From Haberlea rhodopensis (Eukaryota > Streptophyta > Magnoliopsida > Lamiales > Gesneriaceae), in contig CAJQUN010000403.1 of the NCBI GenBank assembly GCA_907163345.1, positions 62,001-126,000 of the forward strand: a DNA stretch of 64,000 nucleotides, in the 5' to 3' direction. The notes below the pieces were generated by a model. The model was not told the DNA's origin. It made no database searches and was given only the letters and a program-made list of their open reading frames with translations. This document shows positions 33,305 to 45,256 of the stretch, piece after piece. Within the stretch, counting starts at the first letter, position 1. Every line of letters starts with the position of its first letter. A program made the position numbers and the translations under genes.

Positions 33305-36300
33305 ATGGCTGCTAATGAGGAAGTCGGAGATGTTGGGAGTGTAAATGCGAGTATTGGACAGGCTAATCCTCTACCTCCACCGGCTGTAGGAATGGAACCA
33401 GTGGTCCAGTTATTGCTACCGGGTGAGATTAGCTTGACGCAGTTTCTGTCTTATCATCCGCCCCGGTTTGAGGGGACAGAGTCCGGAGAAGAAGCTGAAG
33501 AGTGGCTGGAGAGGCTTGAGCAGATCTTTGTATCGGCTCCGTGTGCTATTACTGCTTGGCTGAGGCTGGCGGAGTTCCAGTTGGCTAAGAAACCATTGAT
33601 GTGGTGGAGGAGCACAGTGATGGAGATGAGAGCACTGGGTGCTGTGATTGACTGGACGCTCTTCAGGACCAGATTCTTGAACCGATACTTCTCCGCGGCA
33701 GCAAGACAGACAAAAGAGGATGAATTTGCAAGCCTGAGGCAGGGGAACATGACGGTGGCAGACTATGCCACACAGTACTCATCACTACTTAGGTATGTCC
33801 CCCATATTGCCTCTGATGGACGTGCCAAGATGAGAAATTTCATGAAAGGACTGCGACCGGAGCTCTATGACCGGGTTATCATCAATAACCCAACTTCTTT
33901 TGATGATGCTCTCACAAGAGCGGAGCTTGCTGAGCTAGGAGTGGGAGCTTATGCCATGCCACCACCGGTACCGCAACAGAGGCAGACTAGTGACAGTTTG
34001 AGGCCTCGGGGTGAGCCATTTAAGCCCCGTGGTGCCTCTTCATCTTCGCGGTATGGTGGGAAGAAACACTTTGGACAGAAGCAGGATAACAAGAAGGGTA
34101 ATTGGTCGGCCAATCGAGGATCTTCACAAGGGGAGAGGCCGGGAGAGCCTAGGTGCAACAATTGTGGAGGACCGCATTCTTCAAATAAGTGTCCTGCATG
34201 TTATGTCTGTGGCAAGATGGGCCACATTGCTCGGTATTGTCCCACCAGGGGAGGCCAGTCAGAGTATCAGGGCAACAGGCCAAGGTTTGAGGACAGGACA
34301 GTGCAGCAGAGGCAGCAATTTGGGCCTCGTCCATCGGGAGGTCAGACAGTGGGACCACCCCAGGGACAAGTATATGCACTGACCAGGGAGCAGGCTCAGG
34401 CAGCCCCGGAGGAGGTGATTGCCGGTACGTGCCATTTATTTACGTACCCTGCTTTTGTTTTGATAGATACAGGTGCCTCCCATTCCTTTGTGTCAGTAGG
34501 ATTTGTGGAAAGACACCATATGCGCACGTCTTCTTTACCCACGCCTCTCCTTGTCTCGACACCCACTGGAAGAAATGTCGTTGCGGATCAGTTTATGGCA
34601 GACTGCCTCATTTATTTTGAGGGCAACGAGTTGAGATCAGACTTGATTGTGCTGGGTATGTCAGACTTTGACTGCATCTTGGGAATTGATGTTCTGAACA
34701 GATATCAGGCAGTGGTAGATTGCCGACAGAGGACAGTGAAGTTCAGACCTGAGTTGGGCAGTCAGTGGACTTTCTTTGGCAACGGATCTCGTGCGAAGAT
34801 TCCGTTGATTTCAGCGATCAAGATGTCTCAGCTGTTGGAACGTGGACACACGGGCTATCTTATTTATGCCGTGGACACGTCTGGAAAGAGTAAAGAACTG
34901 AGGGTTGAGGATGTACCAGTTGTGGCAGAATTTGCTGATGTATTTCCAGAAGAGATCCCAGGATTTCCACCGGCCAGGGAAGTTGAATTTGGGATCGAGT
35001 TACTGCCAGGGACATCCGCTATCTCTCGTGCACCTTATAGGATGGCACCGGCTGAGTTGAGAGAGTTGAAAGATCAGTTGCAGGATCTCTTGGACAAGGG
35101 GTATATACGCCCGAGCGTGTCGCCATGGGGCGCACCAGTTCTCTTTGTGAAGAAGAAGGACGGTTCGATGCGGCTGTGCATCGATTACCGGCAACTGAAC
35201 AAGGCGACAGTGAAGAACAAGTATCCTCTCCCAAGAATAGACGACTTGTTTGATCAGTTGCAAGGTACCAGGGTGTATAGCAAGATTGATTTGAGATCCG
35301 GGTATCATCAGATTCGGGTCAGAGAGGAAGATGTGCAAAAGACAGCGTTCCGGACTCGATACGGGCATTATGAGTTCTTGGTGATGCCGTTCGGTGTGAC
35401 GAACGCCCCGGCCGTCTTTATGAGTCTGATGAACAGAGTGTTTCAGCCGTATCTTGATCAGTTCGTCATCGTGTTCATTGACGACATTCTTATCTACTCC
35501 CGGAGTGAGGAAGATCATGTGAAACACTTGAGGACAGTGCTTCAGATTCTCAGAGAGCATCAGTTGTATGCTAAGCTCAGTAAATGCGAGTTTTGGCTGA
35601 GCAGTGTGGTGTTTCTGGGGCATGTCATTTCGAGCAGTGGGATATCTGTGGACCCCAAGAAGATTGAGGCTGTGATGGAGTGGGCTGCCCCCACTTCTGT
35701 GCCTGAGATCCGGAGTTTTCTTGGTTTGACCGGGTATTATCGGCGCTTTGTTGAGGGCTTTTCGAAGATTGCCAAGCCGCTGACTCAGTTGACTCAGAAG
35801 GGTGTGCCTTTCTTTTGGTCAGAAGCTTGTGAGGAGAGCTTCCAGGAGTTGAAGCACCGGTTGACGACGGCGCCAGTGTTAGTGATCCCGACGGAGAACT
35901 CCAGATTTGTTCTTTATACTGATGCATCACTGCAGGACCTTGGATGTGTTCTGATGCAAGATAAGCATGTGGTAGCTTATGCATCGAGGCAGTTGAAGCC
36001 GCATGAGACCCGATATCCAGTTCATGACTTGGAATTGGCGGCTATCATCTTCGCCCTGAAGATCTGGAGGCATTATTTGTATGGTACATCGTTTACCATC
36101 TATACGGATCACAAGAGCCTCAAGTTTCTATTTACTCAGGCGGAGCTGAACATGAGACAGAGGAGATGGATGGACCTACTCAAGGACTATGATTGCGAGA
36201 TTGAGTACCATCCGGGAAAGGCCAATTTGACAGCGGACGCCTTGAGCCGGAAAGTGAGGAATTCTGCTGAGGACGTCATCCATTTGTCGGCTATGATGAC

Positions 36301-37870
36301 CTCCTATTGCCATATGGGCTATGACTTTGACATTGATGCATCACCTGTGTATGTATCGACTTTGCTAGCTGAGCCAGATATCTTTGAGAGTATCAGGAGA
36401 GCTCAGAGGTCAGATGCTGAGGTTCAGAGATGGTTGTCTATAGTGCATCTTGGTCAGCCGACGAAGTTCAGAGTGGCCGACGACGGATCTTTGAGATTGG
36501 GTAACCGCTGGGTAGTTCCAAGTACGCCGGAGTTGCGTAAGGAAATCTTGGAGTGAGCTCACAGTAGCAGACTTAGCATCCACCCAGGCGGGAAGAAGAT
36601 GTACAGAGATCTGCGTGGTCAGTTTTGGTGGAAGAGAATGAAGTCCGATGTCGTCGCTTTTGTGAAGAGGTGTCTGATCTGCCAGCAGATTAAGGCAGAG
36701 AGGCAGAGACCTGGCGGCAAATTGAGAAGCTTGGAGATACCGAAGTGGAAGTGGGAGCACATTTCCATGGACTTCGTGACTCATTTGCCGAGGAGTGCTT
36801 CAGGCTTCGATGCTATTTGGGTGATTGTGGACAGATTGACCAAGGTAGCCCACTTTATCCCCTATAGCATGACGTTCACATTTTTGAGGATGGCGCAGTT
36901 GTATATTAGAGATGTGGTGAGATTGCATGGGATCCCCGTTTCTATTGTGTCAGATCGAGATCCGCGATTCACATCTCATTTCTGGGAAGGCCTTCAGTCA
37001 GCTTTGGGAACTGAGGTCAGATTGAGCACTGCTTATCATCCTCAGACGGATGGCCAGACCGAGCGCACTATCCAGACGCTCGAGGACATGCTGAGAGCTT
37101 GTGTTTTGGAGTTCGATGCCTCTTGGCAGGATTCAGTGCCTTTGGTAGAGTTTTCGTATAACAATAGCTACCAGGCGAGTATTCAGATGGCTCCGTTTGA
37201 AGCTCTTTATGGCAGACGATGTAGATCACCCTTATGTTGGGATGATTTGGACAGTAGATCAGTCGGAGGGCCTGAGTTGATCCGGGAAATGGAAGAGAAG
37301 ATAAAGACTATAAGGCAGAAAATGAAAGCAGCCCAAGACAGACAGGCAGCTTATGCAAATAAACGGCGGAGACCGTTAGAGTTTCAGTTGGGAGATAAGG
37401 TCTTTTTGAAGATCTCGCCTTTCAGAGGCGTTGTGCGGTTTGGGATGCGCGGGAAACTGTCTCCGAGGTATGTTGGACCGTACGAGATTTTGCAGCGCAT
37501 TGGCACATTGGCTTACCGACTGGCTTTGCCGCCTTCTTTATCTGGTATACATGATGTGTTTCATGTATCGATGCTGCAAAAGTATGAGCCGGATCCGTCT
37601 CACGTGTTACAGCCTTCCGAAGTTCAGTTGGAATCAGATGTATCTTATGTGGAACGGCCTGTTAGAATTCTGGACAGAGCAGACCGTAGACTTCGGAACA
37701 AAGTGATACCGATGATCAAGGTTCAGTGGGATCGCAGGGGTGTCGAGGAGGCTACGTGGGAGACGGAGCAGCATATGGTGCAGCACTACCCGGAACTATT
37801 CTCTGGTATGAGTTTATGTTTAGTTTCTGTTGGGGTAAGTGCATGTGATTTCGAGGACGAAATCTTATAA
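33305..37870 (+). pseudogene. Gyp2 gag-pol polyprotein with one in-frame stop
   Basis: From ATG 33305 (MAANEEVGD) the frame runs 1521 codons, interrupted only by TGA at 36554-36556 (codon 1084). Capsid: FEGTESGEEAEEWLERLEQIF. Zinc knuckles: CNNCGGPHSSNKC and CYVCGKMGHIARYC. Protease: LIDTGASHSF (D388). RT: YSKIDLRSGYHQI, FIDDILIYS (D726, D727). RNase H: LYTDASLQDLGCVLMQ. The stop lies between RNase H and the integrase HHCC finger. Integrase Asp/Asp/Glu are in MDFVTHLP, SDRDPRF and DGQTERTIQ. The chromodomain ends VQWDRRGVEEATWETEQ. Gyp1 has an Arg codon (CGT) at the stop position, so the change fits CGA to TGA. All catalytic residues are otherwise kept. The upstream in-frame TTG at 33293 is not needed as a start. 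Confidence 0.96.
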
Positions 37871-37883
37871 GTAGGGGAGTATT

Positions 37884-39989
37884 GTGACATCCCCGAAATG
37901 GTTAATTGCTATTTGGCTTTAATTGTGTTTACATGATTAATTATGTGGTAATTGATTATGTGTTGGAATTTATTTACCTTATGGAAAATGCATGGTCATA
38001 TGGATAGGGTGACCCGGGGTTGCATTTCAGGGTGCATGTGGTGCATGTTGGGTAAATATTATTGAAAGCATGATTTATTTGCATTGGTTAGCAATTTATG
38101 AGGAATCATGTGTTAATTGATATTTGGTGCATTTTGAGTAAATGCTTTGAAAATATCATGTTGGGGTGTTTTATACACCATGGAATTGCCTTGGATTGCA
38201 TTTTAATTTAAAAACCCACCTTTATACCCAACCCCACCCCATCCACTCATATTTTACTTTACCAAATTATCTCCAACACCCAAACCCTTCCCCTCTTCCC
38301 ATATTTTCGAGTTCCACCTTTGAGGTGAAGAGGAGACCTTGCAAACTTTGATTTGTGGAAGATTGTTGGGTGATTTGAGATCCCCAAGAGGTATGGGTAC
38401 CTCATGTATTAATTTTGTAAGGTTTTGGTTGAGTTTAGTTTGGTTTTAAAGGGTTTAAAATGGGTTGTGTTGGGTGTTGTGATTTTGGTAGTGTTTTGGT
38501 TGGATGTTGTTTATTTGAGTTTATGTTGATGTTATGGGTGGTTTTGATTTATTGGGTTTGATTTATGTTGGGGTATGTGGGTGTGTATGAGAAGGGGTTG
38601 AAGATGGGTGAATAGTGCCCAAATCCCGCTTGACCACAGCTCGGCGATCGATCGGCGATTTTCTCGCGATCGATCGCGAGCATCAGGGCTGAGGCAGTGA
38701 GCCTCAGCGATCGATCGCGAGCTTGGCGCGATCGATCGGCGCTAGCTCCGCGATCGATCGCGGATTGTGCACTTTGTTGCCCGAGACAGTGTGTTCTCGC
38801 GATCGATCGGGGCTTGATGGCGATCGATCGCGAGACACCAAAAATGGTGTTTTTGGGTGTTTTTGTGGGATTTTTGGTATTGGACTATTATTGGGTTCTA
38901 ATATTGGTATTTGTGAATATGTAGAACCAACCCAGGTGGCAACGCAGCCAAGGAATTGAGGTCCAATCACATTCCACATTTTGGAAAGGTACGTAGTGGA
39001 CGTACGGGCACCCAACGGTAACATGTATTTTATATGCTCATTGTTTATGCATTGTGGATGCGAGTATATATGTGATATTGCATTGTGGATGCATATACAT
39101 GTTGATTTATGCCATATGAGGTATTGCATTGTGGATGCATATACATGGTAATTTATGCATATTGATGTTAGATGCATATTATGATTATTGGATGCACATC
39201 CCATGAGTCGTGGTCATCCTTTGATGATTTTAATGCTTGCCGCTTTTTGTATTGGTTCCGCCAAATGTGAAGCGAGGGGTGGGAGCGCCGCATGTCACAT
39301 TTGAGCGTGGTTGTCATATGGGGCGAGGAAAGGGTATTTGCCGCTCTCTGTGAAGCGAGGGGTGGGAGCGCCGCATGTCCATTGTAGCGAGGTTATCCTA
39401 TGCCGCCCATATGAATATAAGCGAGGGGCATTAAAATACACTGTGATGGACAGACTAGGGAATGGTGACCAATATGTGGTACAGTTGAGATGGTATATGA
39501 TGTCATGACATGTTTTGGCCATTAAAAATAATCTGTTGATTATACTCATGAGTTATGGTACAGGGACAACCAAACGGGAAGCGTTTGAAATGCATGGAAA
39601 ACAGGAAGTGTTTTATATTGATTATGCATTTACGCTTTATCTTCATATTGTGTTGAATATGAATGATTATTATTGCTCATGTTTGGGGGTTGTCCTTGTA
39701 GGTACCTTTTTGGCATGATAGACGGGCTTGAACGGGTTGAGACAGTGAGCTTCACGAGCATCTTTGGTAGATGAAAGGACAGGATTCTTTTGTATAGTGC
39801 CTACTCTAGGAGTAGCGTAAAACTATAGTGGACACATTCATTTGTTGGAATGTAATTAATCCTTTTGGTAGTCCTTTATTTTGGCATGTAAATGCTTAAG
39901 CTCATAGACTCAACTTGTTTACTCTACTCTGATCATTTATTTAGCTCTATTATGCCTTTATTCCGCACTTAAGGATTAGGGTCCTTACA
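37884..39989 (+). repeat. Gyp2 3' LTR
   Basis: 2106 bp, preceded by polypurine tract AGTAGGGGAGTAT (37871-37883). Nearly identical to the 5' LTR, but one ~20-bp palindrome unit shorter (array 38641-38835 with seven units). The splice-donor-like motif is at about 38988-39006. Confidence 0.97.
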
Positions 39990-40652
39990 CACTTCCTGTA
40001 TTTCCATCGCATTTACAACGCCTATTGGTTGTCCCTGTACCATAATTCATAATCAAAACACTATATGAACATATGGCTTCATAAATAAATGTCATGACAT
40101 TTCATCTCTTTTTCTTGAGTCAGTCATCATCAGTTATTTTAATGCTTCATCGCTTCATAATCTAAAAAACAAGCGGTATCTCATCCTCGCTTCTTCGTAC
40201 AAGCGGTATCTCATCATCGCTTAGTACGGTATACCCCGCCTCCATGTGCAAGCGAGCCTCCCCCCTCCCGCTCCACATTTTTAGCGGTCAAGCGTAAGCA
40301 TTAAAATCTTCACTGTGATCACCCCTGACTCGTGGAATACACCTCTTTTATTCCACATCACAATATGCAATCACAATGCATAATAACATGTATCATACTC
40401 TTAATGCATCACATTGCATTCATCATGTGTCAAATAGACAAACTTAAAGTACATGTTACCGTTGGGATGCCCGTACGTCGCTTACGTACCTTTCCAAAAT
40501 GTAGTGTGTTGTGGGACTCTATCCCTTGCGCTGTGTAGCTGTCTGTGAAGGCTCTACACCAGTGTACAACACAATATTAGATGTCTCATTACAATCCAAT
40601 ATGAAAAATTAAACAAAATATAACAATTTATATTTTTCAACATTCTGGGTCT

Positions 40653-40782
40653 CTCGATCGATCGGCCCCTCTTTTCGATCGATCGAGAAGACGCCTTCAT
40701 TCAAAGCCAAGGTTCTGCCTCGCTCGATCGATTGAGATTAAATTTCGATCGATCGAGATTAAATTTCGATCGATCGAGATGC
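40653..40782 (-). repeat. CGATCGATCG palindrome array in LTR A2
   Basis: Units start at 40656, 40677, 40726 (GATCGATT), 40747 and 40768, with spacings of 21, 49, 21 and 21. Compared with A1 there is one extra 21-bp unit, an apparent duplication of AAATTTCGATCGATCGAGATT. Confidence 0.95.
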
Positions 40783-41956
40783 TCTGTTCGAGAAACACCA
40801 TTCCAGAATTCTCGAACACCTATTTTCATACCCTTAAATTTAGCATATAAAATACACCACATGCTTAAACAATTATGCTAGCAGCTACAATACACTACCC
40901 TGAGTGTATTCATATCAAATTTACACCCCAAACATAAACCCACATGCATCAACGTCGTCCATTTACATAAGTACTCGACCAACTTTTCCGGAAACAGGGC
41001 AACATTTTCATTTCCAGATTTCTTGAGCACCTCATTTCATGCTATTAAAGCTACAACATATAACATAAAACATGCTCGAACAAAAATGCTAAGGGTTTCA
41101 CAAAACTACCATGTATGTACTCAAATCGAAGGTTTACCAAAACACCCATCTAACATGCATGATATCACCTTCTCAATATCATTCCCATTCCATATTTTCC
41201 AGAAAAACAGGGCAATTATCTACCCTTTAGATTTTCGAACACCCTTTTTCACATGCTTAAATCCTTCACATAAAACATGTAACATGCTCAAGGAAAAATA
41301 CTGAGAGCTTCATAATAACACCAAGTAAGCATTAAATCGAAGGTTTTAAGAAACCCAAGCTAACATGCCATTTCACACCACTTAAAAGCAAGAACTTAAA
41401 CAAGCTTAAATAAAAAATAGAGCATGGTTTCTCACCCTACTTTGCTCCAATTTTTGAGAGGCTTCCAAGGAATGAAAATGGCAAGGCTCCTCACGATTTT
41501 GCTTAGCAGATGCTGGAAGTTATTGGGAGAGAAAGATCGAGATTTGGAATGGAGGAGAAGGGCTGAATGATAGTGCCAAGTGGGGTGGATAGTCAACCAT
41601 TGCACAGTTGATCCTCACTTGATATTTATAGTATTTTCTCAATAAAATACTTCAATTCCCATTTAAACATGCTTCACCAAAACAAATAACACATACCCCA
41701 AATAAACATGCCACAACCCCAAAACCCCAACATATATCACATGCACCGTGAAATGCATCTCCCCAATCATATCAATACAACCCCATGAATTAACACCAAA
41801 ATCCTCATAACTTAATTAATGATTAAAATCACATAATCATTCGGGGATATCACAAGACATCTGGCCAATCTTGAGGGCATACTGAATGAAGACCCATTAG
41901 TGGTATCATACGATACTTACTATGGGCGGCACCCGCTCTTTGATGGTTGCTTCTGA

Positions 41957-43517
41957 TGGTCAAGCCGACGACTAGAAATCAGCGCTTCTTGGGAGGCAAC
42001 CCAAGCGTATCCTTTTGCATTTAGCTTTGTTTTATTTTCAATTTTGCATTTAGTTTGTTTTTCTCTCTTGTCGATTTTTTTTAGCATCCTTCTTTTGCGA
42101 GGTACTCAAGTGGAGCGATGAACCCCTACAGCAGTGGAGCTTTCAAAAGCCAAACTTCCTAAATCCTCATGCAAGCGTCTTGATCAGGGGAGTTTACTTT
42201 TTCCCTTTTGATTCTTTTAAACATTGAGGACAATGTTTCAGTTAAGTTTGGGGGAGTGGTTTGCGTGTTTAACTTGTTTTATCCACATGTTGTGTGCTTA
42301 ATTGTCACTTGAATCGTCCTTGAGCACTATCAACATATTTTTTTTTTTTTAGAAAATGAGTCAATACTTGAGAAATGATGAGTTGGATTTACAATGATAC
42401 TACATGATGAAATTAATCCCCATCTAGATAGGAGTCATGAAAATTTTTAACTTGTTTGTATATATCCTTTGTTGAGCTTATGTCAAAATTGAGGAATAGT
42501 TTGAGCACGTTTTGAGTTATGATTGAGTGAAGTATGTATTGAATAAAGTGAAAACTTGTGTTAACTATGATTAGTCTTGAGCATCTTAGAAAACTCTACA
42601 ATTTATTTGAAAGCACTTTAAGGCGAAATTTTATAATTAGGATCTTGACTTGGAGATGATTTAGGCGATCTTTGGACCGTTTGTGCCTTTCAAGCTTACC
42701 TTGTGTACATCATTCCTTAGTGTCCCCGCTTGAGCCTTATTGAAAAAAAAAAGAATGGTATATGCATTGCATATAATTAGACCCCCATTCGACATTTTTG
42801 GCTAACTCATTATACCCACCTTGGATTGAGCCTAAATGAAAAATGTTATCCGTCTCTAAGGGAGTATAATGAATCTCATTCATTGCACTGAATTATATAT
42901 GTAGATGAGTTCATTGTGAAAAACAGAATGAACAAAAGAATGAGCAGTAAGAAAACATGTAGAGAAAAGCCTTGAAAAAATGAAAAAAAAAAAAATTCAA
43001 ATAAGACCCAAAGTGGCCAAGGCTAGAAAAAAGTTGAAGAGAAGCTCAATATTGTGCGAACAAGTTTGAACTGATTCGTTTATACTCTCTTCTTTGCATT
43101 CATCCTACCTTTTCTTTGGAGCCGACACCAAAAGGCCTAACGCTATAAGCTTTTAAAGACCTTCTGATCCAAGTCTAGGGAATAATTACATTAGTGGAGA
43201 GTGCTGGATAGTAGATTTGTAGAGTATTTTAAAGTAATCTTGACTTTGAGTTTTTATGGCACAGTTTGATCTGAAAGATATGATTATACCTCATGATTGA
43301 CAATAGCACACACGCACGTTCCGATATTGCGATGTATTGTTTAGCTTAGGAGAAAACGCTTCCTGTTGAACTTTGAATGACTCTTATTGATGTGTAAGTA
43401 GGATTGCTGAGCTTTTACCTTGAGTTGTAAAGATGATTCATTCAAAGTATTAAGTTTAACTTTACTTTTTGAGCTTATTGCTTGCTCGAGGACGATCAAG
43501 TCTAAGTTTGGGGGAGT
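41957..43517 (+). other. LARD 3' internal non-coding region and polypurine tract
   Basis: Contains an ATTGAGGACAATGTTTCAG block and an internal purine run AGTTTGGGGGAGTGG near 42245. The AGGCGATCTTTGGACCGTTTG block near 42660 and the GCCTAACGCTATAAGC block near 43136 are both shared with Ath1. It ends with AAGTTTGGGGGAGT, the polypurine tract before the 3' LTR at 43518. I see no gene here. Confidence 0.75.
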
Positions 43518-45012
43518 TGATAGGCCTAGATTTTAAGTGTTTTTAGCTGTAATTTCTTTCCGTTTTTCGTACTTTTTCCTGGATGAAATTACGCTTTTTG
43601 GTATTTATTTGCTTGTTTCAGGAAAATAGGTCGGAAATGGAAGAAATGAGCTAAAATGAAGAAAACGGGTGAAATCAAGGCGAAAAAGAGAAAAAAATGA
43701 AGAAAGATGATTTTTCAGAATTTCGATCGATCGAGATTATTTCTCGATCGATCGATCCAGGCAGAAACTTCAGCAAAAATTTTATCGAAGGATCGATCGA
43801 TCGGAATGAAAATCTCGATCGATCAATCGAGGCAGAAACTTTTAAATGCTGAAGCGAACAATGCACCGATCAATCGAAAAATCTTTTCGATCGATCGAGA
43901 CGCGATATTCTGAAAATCTTATCTTCCAAAAATAACTTGATTCTCGGTGGATTTAAAAGGGTATCTCTTCCATATCATTAGACATCATATCAGAGAAGGA
44001 GGGGGCCGATTTTTTATCACCCAAGAACCCTAGCCGCCACCAAGAGGAATCCGGGGAAAAGCCATCTTCCTCTGTTCTTCGTCCGAGCTTGAGCGAGCCA
44101 TTTTCGGAGTGCAAGGAAGGAGCAAGAGAAGAGATTACGGTGCAACGCACGGATTCGTTCCAGCATTTATCGTATTTCTAAACTCGGATTTATTTGATTT
44201 TCATTTTCATTGGATGTTTTTGAGGTTGGGAAACAATTAAACGTCTTATTGATTTGTTTTGAATTGAATAGAGTTTATTTTATCTAGTTTGAGTAAAATT
44301 GTGTTTCATTTATTGATTCGATTGTGTTTGAGTGGATTGATTACTTATTGTTCATGAATTAAATGCTTATTAAGATCAAAGCCTAGCTAACTTTGATTGA
44401 ATCTGTGAGTTAAAACCGAGATCGAGAGATAACGTTTTAATACGCTACATTAATTCATGATGTATGTTTAAGATTGAGATCGAGAGATAAAATCACATAC
44501 GTGAGCACTTTGAATCGAGAGATTGAGAGTAACGAGGTTTTGAAGATTAATGCAATATTGGATTAGTAAATAAGTGAACGAGAGTTACTTGTTCTAATTT
44601 GATATTAGTTTCTTTACAGCTCAAGAGAGTGTATCGAATAATAACGAAAACCTTTCACCTTAAGAATCAATTGTTTGGTAATTGCTTATTCAAACGAATC
44701 ATTGAAGATAACATAGTTGAACGAAGATCTAGATAAATTTCCCGAGCGAATTGCCTTTGCATATCCGGAACCCATCTATTTTATCTATTCTTGTTTTATT
44801 TGGATCCTTTAGTTCTAAGTTTACATTAGTTAATCTCCCCTCTTTAATCGTATGCTAAATATAATTTTTCTAGTTTTATTTGGTACTTATACGTTAGTCC
44901 TGTGGATTCGACAACCCTTACTTCATTTAACTATACTAAAACTTGACAATCGTGCACTTGCGGTATAGTATCGCGCTACTCTGAAAACTTTTGTTTAAAA
45001 ATAGCGCGGTCA
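43518..45012 (+). repeat. LARD 3' LTR
   Basis: 1495 bp, partner of 27995-29491. The palindrome array is at 43722-43899 with the same spacing and several units decayed to GATCAATC. It ends CGCGGTCA followed by duplication ATTAC (45013-45017). Confidence 0.95.
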
Positions 45013-45017
45013 ATTAC

Positions 45018-45256
45018 CGAGCAGGGTTTGTCAGTCGTTCAGCTATAATCTGTTCGGTGTATTGTTGTTCGGTTATAGTCGGTTTGGTGCACTGTTGTTC
45101 GGTTATAATGTGCTTGTTCGATTTCTTGCAGGAGATTTTACCCGAGAAGGCCAATATGTCATTTGGCATCATATATATATATAAACAAAGTTATAACTAA
45201 GACGACTTGAATTAAATATATAGAAGAAATAGCGGGTGGTGGTCCAAGTTCGGTGT
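45018..45256. other. Flank with a short tandem repeat
   Basis: Right flank of LARD. Between 45051 and 45120 the words GTTCGGTTATA and TTCGGT/TGGTGCACTGTTGTTCGG recur about every 36 bp. No gene is seen. It could be part of the same unclassified DNA as 27328-27994. Confidence 0.4.

Larger units (their letters stand above)
30969..39989 (+). mobile_element. Gyp2: nearly intact young chromovirus (Tekay/Del-like)
   Basis: 9021 bp with target duplication CACTT at 30964-30968 and 39990-39994. LTRs are 2127 and 2106 bp. Apart from one ~20-bp indel inside the palindrome array I see only a handful of substitutions, so this is the youngest insertion in the window. PBS, polyprotein, chromodomain and PPT are all present. 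The only obvious coding defect is one TGA codon at 36554. It is related to, but distinct from, the surrounding family A LTR. Confidence 0.97.
30589..41854 (-). mobile_element. Solo LTR A2 (family A), interrupted by Gyp2
   Basis: Left part 30589-30968 and right part 39995-41854, together about 2240 bp. It begins TGTGAGACCCCG and ends GGGATATCACA, matching A1 at both termini, with AGACA at 30584-30588 and 41855-41859. It inserted into the gag-like frame of LARD and later received Gyp2. Right part: GTACGT motif at 40467-40491 and AAGCGGTATCTCATC...TCGCTT repeats near 40170-40290. No coding sequence. Confidence 0.92.
29668..41956 (+). pseudogene. LARD gag-like gene, frameshifted and split by A2
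   Basis: ATG 29668 opens a frame to 30003 with a capsid-like segment (FAQQFSESFCSAWERFNELA, LQHFFKGLDAQTRGWV). Coding then continues in another frame from about 29950 to 30588 with a coiled-coil-like stretch (SENMLFRLMASTEQRLENQ, HLEQQLEILVETI) and an acidic part. A2 interrupts it at 30588. Skipping A2 and one AGACA copy, the frame stays open from 41860 to a stop at 41954-41956. Similarity to Athila gag is structural and weak, so the call is by inference. One frameshift plus the insertion inactivate it. It has no catalytic domain. Confidence 0.7.
27995..45012 (+). mobile_element. LARD: non-autonomous Athila/Tat-like LTR element with nested insertions
   Basis: Two 1.5 kb LTRs start TGATAGGCC and end CGCGGTCA, with ATTAC duplicated at 27990-27994 and 45013-45017. 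PBS is of tRNA-Asp type and the PPT is AGTTTGGGGGAG. Without the nested A2/Gyp2 DNA the internal region is about 2.7 kb and contains only a broken gag-like reading frame. There is no protease, RT, RNase H or integrase, so it must have moved using another element's enzymes. The LTRs differ at roughly 38 places by my count (about 2.5%), so it is older than Gyp2 inside it. Confidence 0.92.
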
